Assembly (NCBI RefSeq): GCF_001746835.1
Contig: NZ_CP016094.1
Location: 3,487,501 to 3,551,500 of the forward strand
Origin: Lacunisphaera limnophila
GTDB taxonomy: Bacteria; Verrucomicrobiota; Verrucomicrobiia; Opitutales; Opitutaceae
Reading direction: 5' to 3'
Length of the DNA stretch: 64,000 bases
In this document: positions 53,216 to 60,751 of the stretch, piece by piece
Layout: every line of letters begins with the position of its first letter
Position numbering within the stretch: position 1 is the stretch's first letter
Translations under genes and position numbers: made by a program
The notes under the pieces: model-generated
The model's input: the letters and a program-made list of their open reading frames with translations, nothing else
Told to the model about the DNA's origin: nothing
The model's database searches: none

Positions 53216-53920
53216 TCAACGGCCCGAGGCCAGGGTGCGCGGCCCGCTGGCGGGCAAGTCGAGGAGCCCGCGGCTGGCGGCATAGAGGGAGAGTTGCGCC
53301 ACGCGGTGCAGGCCGAGCTTGCGCATCAGGCGGCTGCGGTGGTTCGCCACGGTGTGCGGGCTCAGGCCGAGTTGGCCCGCGATTTCCCGCGAGTTCAGGC
53401 CCTTGGCCAGGCCGGCGAGGACCGATTCCTCCCGCGGACTGAGCGGCAACCCGCCGCCCGGCGGCGCGACGCCCGGCGCCGCCACCATCGAACGAATGTC
53501 CGCGGCAATCTCCGGGCTGAAATACGTGCGCCCGGCCGCGACCGCCTGCAGCGCCCGCCGGAATTCATCCAGCGTCGCCCCCTTCCCGATCAGGCTGTGC
53601 GGGCCGGCGGCCAGTACTTGCCGGATCAGGCCCGGCGTGAGATTGCCCGAGAAAACCAGCACGCGGGCGCTCCGGCAGATCGTGGTCAGCCGGTCCAGCG
53701 TGGCGACCCCATGGTTTTCCGGCAGGATCAGATCCAACACGATCAGGTCGGGCCGCTCCCGCCAGCACAGCGTGATCGCCTCGCTCTCATTGCAGGCCCA
53801 ACCCACCACCCGCAGGCCTTCGATCCCGTTCACGACGGTCGTCACCATCTCGCGGAACAGCACATGGTCCTCCACGATCACCACCCGGACTACGGGCTTC
53901 ATTTTTGCATCGGCAGCCAT
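53216..53920 (-). CDS. NarL/FixJ-type response regulator
   Basis: 234 residues from ATG at 53920 (ATG at 53902 also possible). Receiver: VIVEDH, Asp in LIVLDLILPENHG, Lys in LIGKGAT. C-terminal LuxR HTH: LSPREESVLAGLAKGLNSREIAGQLGLSPHTVANHRSRLMRKLG. First gene of a four-gene minus-strand unit with the two kinases and the hypothetical gene. Confidence 0.92.
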   Translation of the reverse strand: MAADAKMKPVVRVVIVEDHVLFREMVTTVVNGIEGLRVVGWACNESEAITLCWRERPDLIVLDLILPENHGVATLDRLTTICRSARVLVFSGNLTPGLIRQVLAAGPHSLIGKGATLDEFRRALQAVAAGRTYFSPEIAADIRSMVAAPGVAPPGGGLPLSPREESVLAGLAKGLNSREIAGQLGLSPHTVANHRSRLMRKLGLHRVAQLSLYAASRGLLDLPASGPRTLASGR

Positions 53921-54066
53921 GCGACACTTGTTGTGCGCACTTTCCGAAATATCTATCAAATAGCATGAACGGCGCCCAAAATGAGGGGAACGCCCAAGCC
54001 CGCGTTAGCTTGTGCGGGCCACATCCACCCTAGGGGTTTTCCCGAGGGCCCTTAGTGTGACCCGAC

Positions 54067-54789
54067 TCAGCCGGTTGGGTTGGTTGTCGCCACCCGCAGG
54101 CCCGGCACGCGGACCAGGCCCAGCCGGGCGGCATGCAGCACGAGGTCCGCCGTCGTGTGGCGTCCGGTCTTCTTCATGAGCCGGCCGCGAAACGCGTTGA
54201 TGGTGTTCTGGCTCAACTCCATCTTGCTGGCAATCTGCTTGGTGCTCAGGCCCGCGGCAATGTGCTGCAACACCGTCAGCTCCTGCCGGCTCAGTTCGGG
54301 CCGGCGCGTCCGGTCCGGCGGGGCCGCCGCCACGAGCTTGCGAACCGAGTCGCAGGCCTGGGCGCACAGGTACATGCCGCCGTCGGCGACACGGTCCGTG
54401 GCTTCGATGATCTCCTGCATGCGGACGGTCTTGCCCAAAATGCCATTGGCCCCGGCCAGGAGCAGGTCACCCACCAGGGTCGTGCCGAGCCGGCCGGTGA
54501 AGACGAGGACGCGGATGCGCGGAAACTCCAGCCGCAGCTGCCGCAGGCAGGTGAGGTCGTTCGAGTCGAGCAGCACGATATCGAGAAAGACCAGCGCCGG
54601 CTTCTTCTCCCGGCAGACCTCCAGGGCGCCCTTCGCCGTGTCCGCCCGGCCCACCACCTTGTAGCGCTCGTTGCGCTGCAACAGCTCCGTCAGGTACGAA
54701 ACCAGCACCGGGTGGTCGTCCACGATGACGACGGAGACCGCCTTGGTGGCCGGACCGGTTTCAACGGTGAGGGAGGGAGATTTGCCCAT
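54067..54789 (-). CDS. NarL/FixJ-type response regulator
   Basis: 240 residues from ATG at 54789. Receiver: VIVDDHP, Asp in LVFLDIVLLDSNDL, Lys in ILGKTVR; LuxR-type HTH LSRQELTVLQHIAAGLSTKQIASKMELSQNTINAFRGRLMKKTGRHT. Paralogue of the regulator at 53216-53920 with the same architecture. Separated from it by 146 bp with no clear feature, so it may be transcribed separately. Confidence 0.92.
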   Translation of the reverse strand: MGKSPSLTVETGPATKAVSVVIVDDHPVLVSYLTELLQRNERYKVVGRADTAKGALEVCREKKPALVFLDIVLLDSNDLTCLRQLRLEFPRIRVLVFTGRLGTTLVGDLLLAGANGILGKTVRMQEIIEATDRVADGGMYLCAQACDSVRKLVAAAPPDRTRRPELSRQELTVLQHIAAGLSTKQIASKMELSQNTINAFRGRLMKKTGRHTTADLVLHAARLGLVRVPGLRVATTNPTG

Positions 54790-54950
54790 GGTCGTGGAGA
54801 GGGGGTGGAAGCGGATCGCGAGACCGGCAGTCAAAAGCTCGTGCTACAGGGAGTGAAGCTTGAGGCCAATCTTCGCCAAGTGTCTTTTTTCAGAGAAAAC
54901 TCACAATCGGCCTCCCGGGCAACCGTTCCGCTGCTTGACGGTTCAGCGGC

Positions 54951-55910
54951 TCAGGCCCGCGGGTGCGCCTTGGCGTGGATTTCCTTGAGCCGGGCGACGG
55001 AGGTGTGGGTGTAAATCTGGGTCGTGGTCAGGCTGGCGTGACCCAGCAGTTCCTGCACGGAGCGCAGGTCCGCCCCGGCGTTGAGCAGGTGCGTGGCGTA
55101 CGAATGCCGCAGCTTGTGCGGGGTGATGTCCATCGGCAGGTCCGCCAGGGCGAGGTAACGCTTCACGAGTTTCTGCACGGCACCCGGGGTCATCCGCCCC
55201 CGCCGGTCACTGAGCAGCACCGGGTCGGCCCGGCCGGCGGCGGGCGCATGCATGTCGCGGAATTTCCGCAGGACCGCCATGGCGGCGTCACCCAAGGGAC
55301 AGATCCGCTCCTTGCGTCCCTTGCCCAGCACGCGGGCGCTGCCCTGGCCGAAGTCCACGTCGCCGTGGTTGAGTCCGACCGCCTCGCTCACGCGCAGGCC
55401 GCCGCCGTAGATCACCTCCAGCACCAGCCGGTCGCGCAGGGCGGCGAAGTCGTCGATCGACTCGTTCGCCCGCAGTTTCTCCGGGCCGGCCAGCAGGTGC
55501 AGCATCTGCGACTCCGTCAGGAATTTCGGCAGCGGCTTGTCCAGTTTCGGCAGCGGCACGCCGGTGAAGGGATTGCGATCCAGCCGGCCCTCCCGCATGG
55601 CGTGACGGTAGAAAGTCCGCAGGCCCGACACGTGGCTGTGCAGCGTGCGCCGGCCAAACCGCCGCTGCGCCTCGATCACGAAGTCGCGCACGTCCCGGGC
55701 GCTCAGCGTCCCGAAGCCCGCCGGATCCCGGCCGCTCCGCCCCAGCCAGCGCACAAAATCCTCCACCGCCTGCCGGTAGTTGCGCACCGTGTAGGCGGAG
55801 TACCGGCGCTCCTTCGCGAGGTAGGCCAGGAACGGCTGCAGCCATTCCCGGACCACGGCCTCGGGCAGGGCCGGCTCAGGCGCGGGAGAGGACGCGGATT
55901 TCGACATCAT
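54951..55910 (-). CDS. xerC: Tyrosine recombinase XerC/XerD
   Basis: 319 residues from ATG at 55910 (55907 is an alternative). N-terminal SAM-like core-binding domain, then catalytic residues: Arg in GGGLRVSE, Lys in GKGRKER, HKLRHSYATH, GHASLTTTQIYTHT with the nucleophilic Tyr. Expected role: chromosome dimer resolution at dif. Nothing suggests a mobile element. The start overlaps the end of mazG by 35 bp. Confidence 0.9.
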   Translation of the reverse strand: MMSKSASSPAPEPALPEAVVREWLQPFLAYLAKERRYSAYTVRNYRQAVEDFVRWLGRSGRDPAGFGTLSARDVRDFVIEAQRRFGRRTLHSHVSGLRTFYRHAMREGRLDRNPFTGVPLPKLDKPLPKFLTESQMLHLLAGPEKLRANESIDDFAALRDRLVLEVIYGGGLRVSEAVGLNHGDVDFGQGSARVLGKGRKERICPLGDAAMAVLRKFRDMHAPAAGRADPVLLSDRRGRMTPGAVQKLVKRYLALADLPMDITPHKLRHSYATHLLNAGADLRSVQELLGHASLTTTQIYTHTSVARLKEIHAKAHPRA

Positions 55911-56535
55911 GCATGACGCGGTTGCATTCCTGGCGCAGGGCCATCTCCGGATCGACGCCGGCGCGCCGGCACGCGGCCGCAAGGGCGAAGAGCTGGCGGC
56001 CGGCCTCCGCCTCGGTGAGCCCGTCGGGACCGGACGCAGCGGGCACCACGCCATCGGCCGGCAGCGACTTCTTCTCGATCTGCTTCATCACCGCCTCGGC
56101 GAAGAGCAGCGCCGGCAGCCGCGGCGGCATTTCCTTGAACACCCCGGTCTGCACCGGGCCGTTCTTCTTTTCCGTGGCCTTGATCTGTTCCCACTTGGTG
56201 ATGACCTCGCCGGCGGTGTCGAGCTTGGTGTGGTCGCCGAAGACATGCGGGTGCCGGCGCACGAGCTTGTCGTTGATCTCCCGGGCCACGTCATCGAAAT
56301 TGAAATCCCCGCGCTCGGCCGCCAGCTGCGCATGGAACACCACCTGGATCAGCACGTCGCCCAGCTCCTCGCGCATGTGCGGGATGTCGTTGCGGTCGAT
56401 CGTGTCGAGCAGCTCGCTGCACTCGTCGATCAGGCAGCGCGCCAGGGTCTGGTGCGTTTGCTCCCGGTCCCAGGGACACCCGTCGGGCGCCCGGAGCCGG
56501 GCCATCGTCTGGCGGAGTTCGTCAATCGGCGTCAT
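55876..56535 (-). CDS. mazG: Nucleoside triphosphate pyrophosphohydrolase MazG
   Basis: 219 residues from ATG at 56535. N-terminal CPWDREQTHQTLARCLIDECSELLDTID with the Mg-binding acidic residues, MREELGDVLIQVVFHAQLAAE, and ITKWEQIKATEK in the second half. Hydrolyses NTPs to NMP and PPi. The C-terminal domain is shorter than in E. coli MazG. Confidence 0.93.
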   Translation of the reverse strand: MTPIDELRQTMARLRAPDGCPWDREQTHQTLARCLIDECSELLDTIDRNDIPHMREELGDVLIQVVFHAQLAAERGDFNFDDVAREINDKLVRRHPHVFGDHTKLDTAGEVITKWEQIKATEKKNGPVQTGVFKEMPPRLPALLFAEAVMKQIEKKSLPADGVVPAASGPDGLTEAEAGRQLFALAAACRRAGVDPEMALRQECNRVMHDVEIRVLSRA

Positions 56536-56550
56536 GGCTCTTGGGGTAAC

Positions 56551-56623
56551 GGCGAAACCCGCGAAATACACCAAAAAAGCCCGGCATTTTCCTGTTCCTT
56601 TCGCCGGGTTCGTGTGTTTCGTG
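56551..56623. repeat. Inverted 9-mer repeat element, third variant
   Basis: Left arm GGCGAAACC, CGCGAAATA, CACCAAAAA (56551-56577). Right arm CCTTTCGCC, GGGTTCGTG, TGTTTCGTG (56597-56623). Unit CRCGAAANN. It fills the divergent mazG-trpC gap and so occupies the promoter region of both genes. Confidence 0.75.
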
Positions 56624-56635
56624 GTGAGCTTCCGC

Positions 56636-57436
56636 ATGGACAAGCTCTCCGAGATCATGGCCCACAAGCGCCGCGAGGTCGCCCCGCTGCTGCGTCCGGT
56701 CTACGCCGCCGAGTTGGAGGAACTCAACCGCCGGCTCCCCCGCCCCCCCTCCTTCGCCGCCGCCCTGCGCCGGGCCGACGGCCGGCTCGCCATCATCTCC
56801 GAGATCAAGCGCCGCTCCCCGTCCGCCGGCGCCATCAAGGCCGGCGCCTCCGCCGTGGCGCAGGCCCGCCTCTACCGCGCCGCCGGCGCCGCCGCCCTGT
56901 CCATCCTCACCGACACCGAGTATTTCGGCGGCAGCCTGGCCGACCTGATCGAGGTCACGGCCGACTTCGCCCAGGGCCCCGCCGCCCCCATCCCCTGCCT
57001 GCGCAAGGATTTCATGGTGCACCCGATCCAGGTGATGCAGGCCCGTGAGGCCGGCGCCAGCGCCATCCTGATCATCGTGCGCGCCCTCGATGACGACGAG
57101 ATCACCGCCCTGCACCAAGCTGCGACCGCCGCCGGGCTCGACGCGCTGTTTGAGATCCACCACGAGGAGGAACTCACCCGCGCCCTGCGCCACGGGGCGA
57201 AGATCATCGGCGTCAACAACCGCGACCTCGCCCATTTCCGCACCGACATCGGCCTCTCCGAGCGTCTCATGCCGCTCTTCCCCCGCGATGTCATCGCCGT
57301 CAGCGAAAGCGGTTTCGCCACCGGTGCCGACGCCACTCGGGCCCGCGCCTGCGGGGCCCATGCCCTGCTGGTCGGCGAGTCGCTCATGCGGGCCCCCGAT
57401 CCGGCCGCCCTGATCCGGGAGTTCCAAGGGGCCTGA
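56636..57436 (+). CDS. trpC: Indole-3-glycerol phosphate synthase
   Basis: 266 residues from ATG at 56636. SEIKRRSPSAG (catalytic Lys), DTEYFGGSL, PCLRKDFMVHPIQV, GVNNRDL and SESGF are all present. Closes the indole ring in tryptophan synthesis. Not near trpB. Upstream in-frame coding is an antisense reading of mazG. Confidence 0.96.
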   Translation: MDKLSEIMAHKRREVAPLLRPVYAAELEELNRRLPRPPSFAAALRRADGRLAIISEIKRRSPSAGAIKAGASAVAQARLYRAAGAAALSILTDTEYFGGSLADLIEVTADFAQGPAAPIPCLRKDFMVHPIQVMQAREAGASAILIIVRALDDDEITALHQAATAAGLDALFEIHHEEELTRALRHGAKIIGVNNRDLAHFRTDIGLSERLMPLFPRDVIAVSESGFATGADATRARACGAHALLVGESLMRAPDPAALIREFQGA

Positions 57437-57454
57437 TTGATTTCACCTGCCGGA

Positions 57455-57468
57455 GCCTGTCCGCAGGC
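57455..57468. repeat. GCCTG-TCCG-CAGGC hairpin
   Basis: Small stem-loop in the 42-bp trpC-rsmA gap, same stem as at 27183-27196 (loop TTCA) and 29004-29017 (loop CTCG). The stem is constant and the loop varies, a REP-like family. Confidence 0.5.
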
Positions 57469-57478
57469 GCCGCCGCCC

Positions 57479-58303
57479 ATGCCTCTCTCTCCTTCCGCCA
57501 CCCGTGACCTGCTCACCCGCCTCGGCCACCAGCCGAAGCGCTTCCTGGGTCAGAATTTCCTGGTCGACGGCAACATCGTGCGTAAATCGCTCGAACTGGC
57601 CGGCATCACCGCGGCCGACACCGTGGTCGAGGTCGGGCCGGGCCTCGGCACGCTGACGTCCGCCCTCCTCGAGGCGGGCGCCGAGGTGTGGGCCGTGGAG
57701 AAGGATCGCCAGCTCCACGCGCACCTCACCGAGACCCTCGTGCCGGCCCACCCGCGCCTCCACCTCATGGAGGGCGACGCCATGGAGGAGCCCCTGGCCG
57801 GCCTGCCGCCGGAAAAATCCGCCGCCTTCAAGATCGTGGCCAACCTGCCCTACGCAATCTCCACGCCGTGGATGGACGCCGTCCTCTCCGGTCCGCTGCC
57901 CGTCCGCATGGTCCTCATGCTCCAGCAGGAGGCGGCCCAGCGCTACGTTGCCCAACCCGGCACGAAGCTCTTCGGCTCCATCTCGATCTTCATGCAGTCC
58001 GCCTACGTGATCGAGCCCGGCCACCGCGTTGGCTCGGGGTGCTTCTTCCCGAAACCCGACATCGAGTCCGTCCTTCTGAACCTCGGCCGCCAGCCCGCGC
58101 CCTTTGTGTTTCCGGCGGCCACCAAGGCGCTCATCCGCGCCTGCTTCCAGCAACGGCGCAAGCAGCTCGGTTCGATCCTGCGCGACAAGGTCCCCGCCGA
58201 GACCCTGGCCCGCTGGTTTGCCCGGCTCGAGGCCGCGGGTCACGGCCCCTCCTCGCGGGCCGAGCAGGTACCGGTGGCACTCTGGCGCGAATTCATGGTC
58301 TGA
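57479..58303 (+). CDS. rsmA: 16S rRNA dimethyladenosine transferase
   Basis: 274 residues from ATG at 57479. KRFLGQNFLVDGNIV, VVEVGPGLGTLTSALL (SAM site), VEKDRQLHAHL and the catalytic NLPYAIST motif. Dimethylates two adjacent adenines near the 3' end of 16S rRNA. Confidence 0.96.
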   Translation: MPLSPSATRDLLTRLGHQPKRFLGQNFLVDGNIVRKSLELAGITAADTVVEVGPGLGTLTSALLEAGAEVWAVEKDRQLHAHLTETLVPAHPRLHLMEGDAMEEPLAGLPPEKSAAFKIVANLPYAISTPWMDAVLSGPLPVRMVLMLQQEAAQRYVAQPGTKLFGSISIFMQSAYVIEPGHRVGSGCFFPKPDIESVLLNLGRQPAPFVFPAATKALIRACFQQRRKQLGSILRDKVPAETLARWFARLEAAGHGPSSRAEQVPVALWREFMV

Positions 58304-58351
58304 ACCCCGGCCACTTGCCATTTGGTTTCTTTCCACCCACGCTCCACTCCC

Positions 58352-59017
58352 ATGTCCCGGTTATTCCCGCCCCTGCTGTGCAGCATCCTGCTGGCGGTGG
58401 TGTCGGCGCCCGCCGCCCCGCTGCGCGGCCTGATCGACGGCGACACCTACGTCTCGCCCACGGGGCAGTTCCGCGTCCGCACCCCCGTGCGGACAGAACT
58501 CGGGGGTAAGATCACCGACACGACCAACGTCGTCACGTTTCAGGATGACTTCGGCACGCATGTCAGCATCGCCTGCTTCGAACTCGATGCCACCCAGCGC
58601 TGGGAATACGACACCCGCGGCCTGCGCGACTACCTCCTGTATTTTCTGACCGACCTGCTGATGGCGAACTTCTCGGCCCGCTTCCCCGGGGCCACGATCG
58701 AGAGCGCCCGCTTCCTGCCGCAACTCATGGAGGGCGCCCTGATTGGCTACGTGCTGTTGCCCGGCGGCTCGGAGTTCGAGCATTTCAACCGCGTGACCGA
58801 CGCCCCGCCCGCCGACCCGGTTGTGGCCAAGCGCGGCACCCTGCTCTTCGTGCGGCACCGCTACCTCTACGCGATCAGCACCGAATTGTCCGAGCGCGCC
58901 ACCCAGCGCAGCACCTACACCCTCACCCGGGAGCAGGAGGATGAGCAGCTGTCCGCCCGCCTGATCGCCCTGTCCGGCCGCCTCACCTTCACCAACGACC
59001 GGCCGCGCACCCCCTGA
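58352..59017 (+). CDS. Secreted hypothetical protein
   Basis: 221 residues from ATG at 58352. Signal peptide ending near VSAPAAP. The body has an SPTGQFRVRTPV start, a VVTFQDDFGTHVSIACFEL strand pair and RGTLLFVRHRYLYAIS, a compact alpha/beta domain I cannot assign. It is 3 bp from the downstream Gre-family gene, so probably co-transcribed. Confidence 0.65.
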   Translation: MSRLFPPLLCSILLAVVSAPAAPLRGLIDGDTYVSPTGQFRVRTPVRTELGGKITDTTNVVTFQDDFGTHVSIACFELDATQRWEYDTRGLRDYLLYFLTDLLMANFSARFPGATIESARFLPQLMEGALIGYVLLPGGSEFEHFNRVTDAPPADPVVAKRGTLLFVRHRYLYAISTELSERATQRSTYTLTREQEDEQLSARLIALSGRLTFTNDRPRTP

Positions 59018-59020
59018 CCC

Positions 59021-59503
59021 ATGCCCAAAACGGAACTGCTCGCCGGTATCATCGCCCGCCTCGAAGCCGAACTGGCCCTGCTCACCTCCGCCGCGCTGGC
59101 CACCCACGCCGAGGCCACCGATGAGGAAAACAAGGCCGAGGACAAATACGACACCCGCGGCCTGGAAGCCTCTTATCTCGCCCACGGCCAGTCCAAGGCA
59201 GCCGAGGAAACCGCCCTCGCCGTGGCCCAGTTCCGCGCCCTCTCACCCCGCGATGCCACCGCCGGCGACCCGATCAGCCTCGGGGCCCTGGTCATCGTCG
59301 CGGATGCCGGCGGCCGCCAGTCGCGTTATTTCATCGGCCCGCGGGCCGGCGGCACCGAGGTCACTTTTGGGGCGCACACCATCATGGTGATCACCCCGCA
59401 GTCCCCCCTCGGCCGCGAACTCGTCGGCCGCCGCCTCGGCGACCGCGTCGCCATCCCCCTCGGCGGCAAACGCAGCGAGCTGACGATCAGCCAGATTATC
59501 TGA
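59021..59503 (+). CDS. GreA/GreB-family transcription factor
   Basis: 160 residues. N-terminal coiled-coil with acidic tip (EATDEENKAEDKYDTRGLE), then a GreA/B C-terminal FKBP-like domain with ISLGALVIV, FIGPRAGGTEV and SPLGRELVGRRLGDRVAIP. Shortened relative to GreA; likely binds the RNA polymerase secondary channel. The stop is followed directly by a hairpin and heptad element. Confidence 0.8.
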   Translation: MPKTELLAGIIARLEAELALLTSAALATHAEATDEENKAEDKYDTRGLEASYLAHGQSKAAEETALAVAQFRALSPRDATAGDPISLGALVIVADAGGRQSRYFIGPRAGGTEVTFGAHTIMVITPQSPLGRELVGRRLGDRVAIPLGGKRSELTISQII

Positions 59504-59504
59504 G

Positions 59505-59649
59505 CCGGCGAAAACGCCGGTATGGTTGTTCGTTGTTGGTTGTTCGTTGTTGGTTGAACGGACAGAAACCAAGCAGGCCAGCATGTCGGTTGTCCGTGGC
59601 TCATCCGGCTGCCCCAACAACCAACATCTAACAACTAACAACCAATCCC
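59505..59649. repeat. Inverted heptad element with head hairpin
   Basis: Hairpin CCGGCG-AAAA-CGCCGG (59505-59520). Left arm GTTGTTC, GTTGTTG, GTTGTTC, GTTGTTG, GTTGAAC (59525-59559). Right arm CAACAAC, CAACATC, TAACAAC, TAACAAC, CAATCCC (59615-59649). Spacer 55 nt. Lies between the Gre-family and FKBP genes. Confidence 0.87.
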
Positions 59650-59695
59650 CCATTCACCCGTTGACGCCTGCGCCCGGTCGGCTTGTGCTCCCCGC

Positions 59696-60028
59696 ATGGC
59701 CAACGCACAGCTCCTCATCGAAAAACTCATCACCGGCACCGGTGCCTCGCCCAAGCAGGGCGACCTCGTGACCGTTCACTACACCGGCTGGCTGACTGAC
59801 GGCAGCAAGTTCGACAGCTCCGTCGACCGCGACGAGCCCTTCCAGTTCGGCCTCGGCCTGCGCCAGGTGATCGGTGGCTGGGACCAGGGCGTCGCCACCA
59901 TGCGCATCGGCGACAAGGTGAAGCTCACCATCCCGCCCCACCTCGGCTACGGAGCCGGCGGTTATCCCGGCGCCATCCCGCCCAATGCGACCCTCATCTT
60001 CGAAGTCGAGCTCCTCGCCATCGGCTAA
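59696..60028 (+). CDS. FKBP-type peptidyl-prolyl cis-trans isomerase
   Basis: 110 residues, a single minimal FKBP domain without signal peptide: [64 protein letters not shown]. The conserved active-site aromatics (Tyr, Phe, Trp, Tyr) are in place. Catalyses prolyl isomerisation, likely cytoplasmic. Confidence 0.95.
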   Translation: MANAQLLIEKLITGTGASPKQGDLVTVHYTGWLTDGSKFDSSVDRDEPFQFGLGLRQVIGGWDQGVATMRIGDKVKLTIPPHLGYGAGGYPGAIPPNATLIFEVELLAIG

Positions 60029-60033
60029 CCGCA

Positions 60034-60142
60034 CCGGCTCTGCCGGCTTGAGGGTTTGAAGATTTGAGGGTGTGAGGGTTGGAGGATCGGAAAATCCTCA
60101 TACCCTCGCACCTTCACACCCTCACCCCGTCGCACCCTCACC
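60034..60142. repeat. Inverted octad (8-nt) element
   Basis: Small palindrome CCGG-CTCTG-CCGG (60034-60046). Left arm CTTGAGGG, TTTGAAGA, TTTGAGGG, TGTGAGGG, TTGGAGGA (60047-60086). Loop of 8 nt. Right arm TCCTCATA, CCCTCGCA, CCTTCACA, CCCTCACC, CCGTCGCA, CCCTCACC (60095-60142). Same plan as the heptad elements but with an 8-nt unit kept throughout. Confidence 0.85.
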
Positions 60143-60166
60143 CCTTCGGTCTTCCCTCTCTTCCCC

Positions 60167-60619
60167 ATGTCCTCCCCCACCTACGATACCCTCCGCGCCG
60201 CCATCATCACCGCCATGAAGGCCCGCGACACGGCGACCGCCACCGCGTTGCGCACCATGGATGCCGCCATCCAGCGCGCCGCGATGGACGCCAGCAAGGA
60301 GATCGACGAGGCGCTGGTCATGGCCACGTTCCGCAAGGCCGTGAAGAACCTCAGCGACGCCCGCACGGAATTTGAAAAGGGCGGCCGCAGCGACCTCGTC
60401 GCCGCCAACAACGCCGAGATCGCCATCCTCGAGAAATACCTGCCCAAGGGCCTCGACGCCGCGAAACTCGAGGCGCTCGTCCTCGAGGTCATCGCCGCCA
60501 CCGGCGCCACCTCCAAGAAGGACATGGGCAAGGTCCTCGGCGCCCTCAAGGCCCGCCCCGAGGCCGGCCTCATCGACTTCGGCGCCGCCAGCAAGCTCGT
60601 GCAGGCCCGCCTGCCCTGA
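60167..60619 (+). CDS. GatB/YqeY-domain protein
   Basis: 150 residues. AIITAMKARDTATATALRTMDAAIQ, EIAILEKYLPK and GATSKKDMGKVLGALK match the YqeY family, related to the C-terminal tRNA-binding part of GatB. Function as a stand-alone protein is unsettled; probably RNA-related. Confidence 0.9.
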   Translation: MSSPTYDTLRAAIITAMKARDTATATALRTMDAAIQRAAMDASKEIDEALVMATFRKAVKNLSDARTEFEKGGRSDLVAANNAEIAILEKYLPKGLDAAKLEALVLEVIAATGATSKKDMGKVLGALKARPEAGLIDFGAASKLVQARLP

Positions 60620-60751
60620 AGCGGCGTCCGCCGGTGGAACCCGGCCTCTGGACGGGTTGGTTGGGGTGACATCAGGAACCGTTGCGCAGGACTGTCCGAC
60701 GGCCGTCCGCGTGACGCCCGGCGCAAATCCGCTCTCCCTTTCCTGATCGCC

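Noticed and set aside
54951-55910. Phage or island integrase
   Set aside because: Length and motifs match host XerC/D, and no tRNA, attachment repeats or phage genes are nearby.
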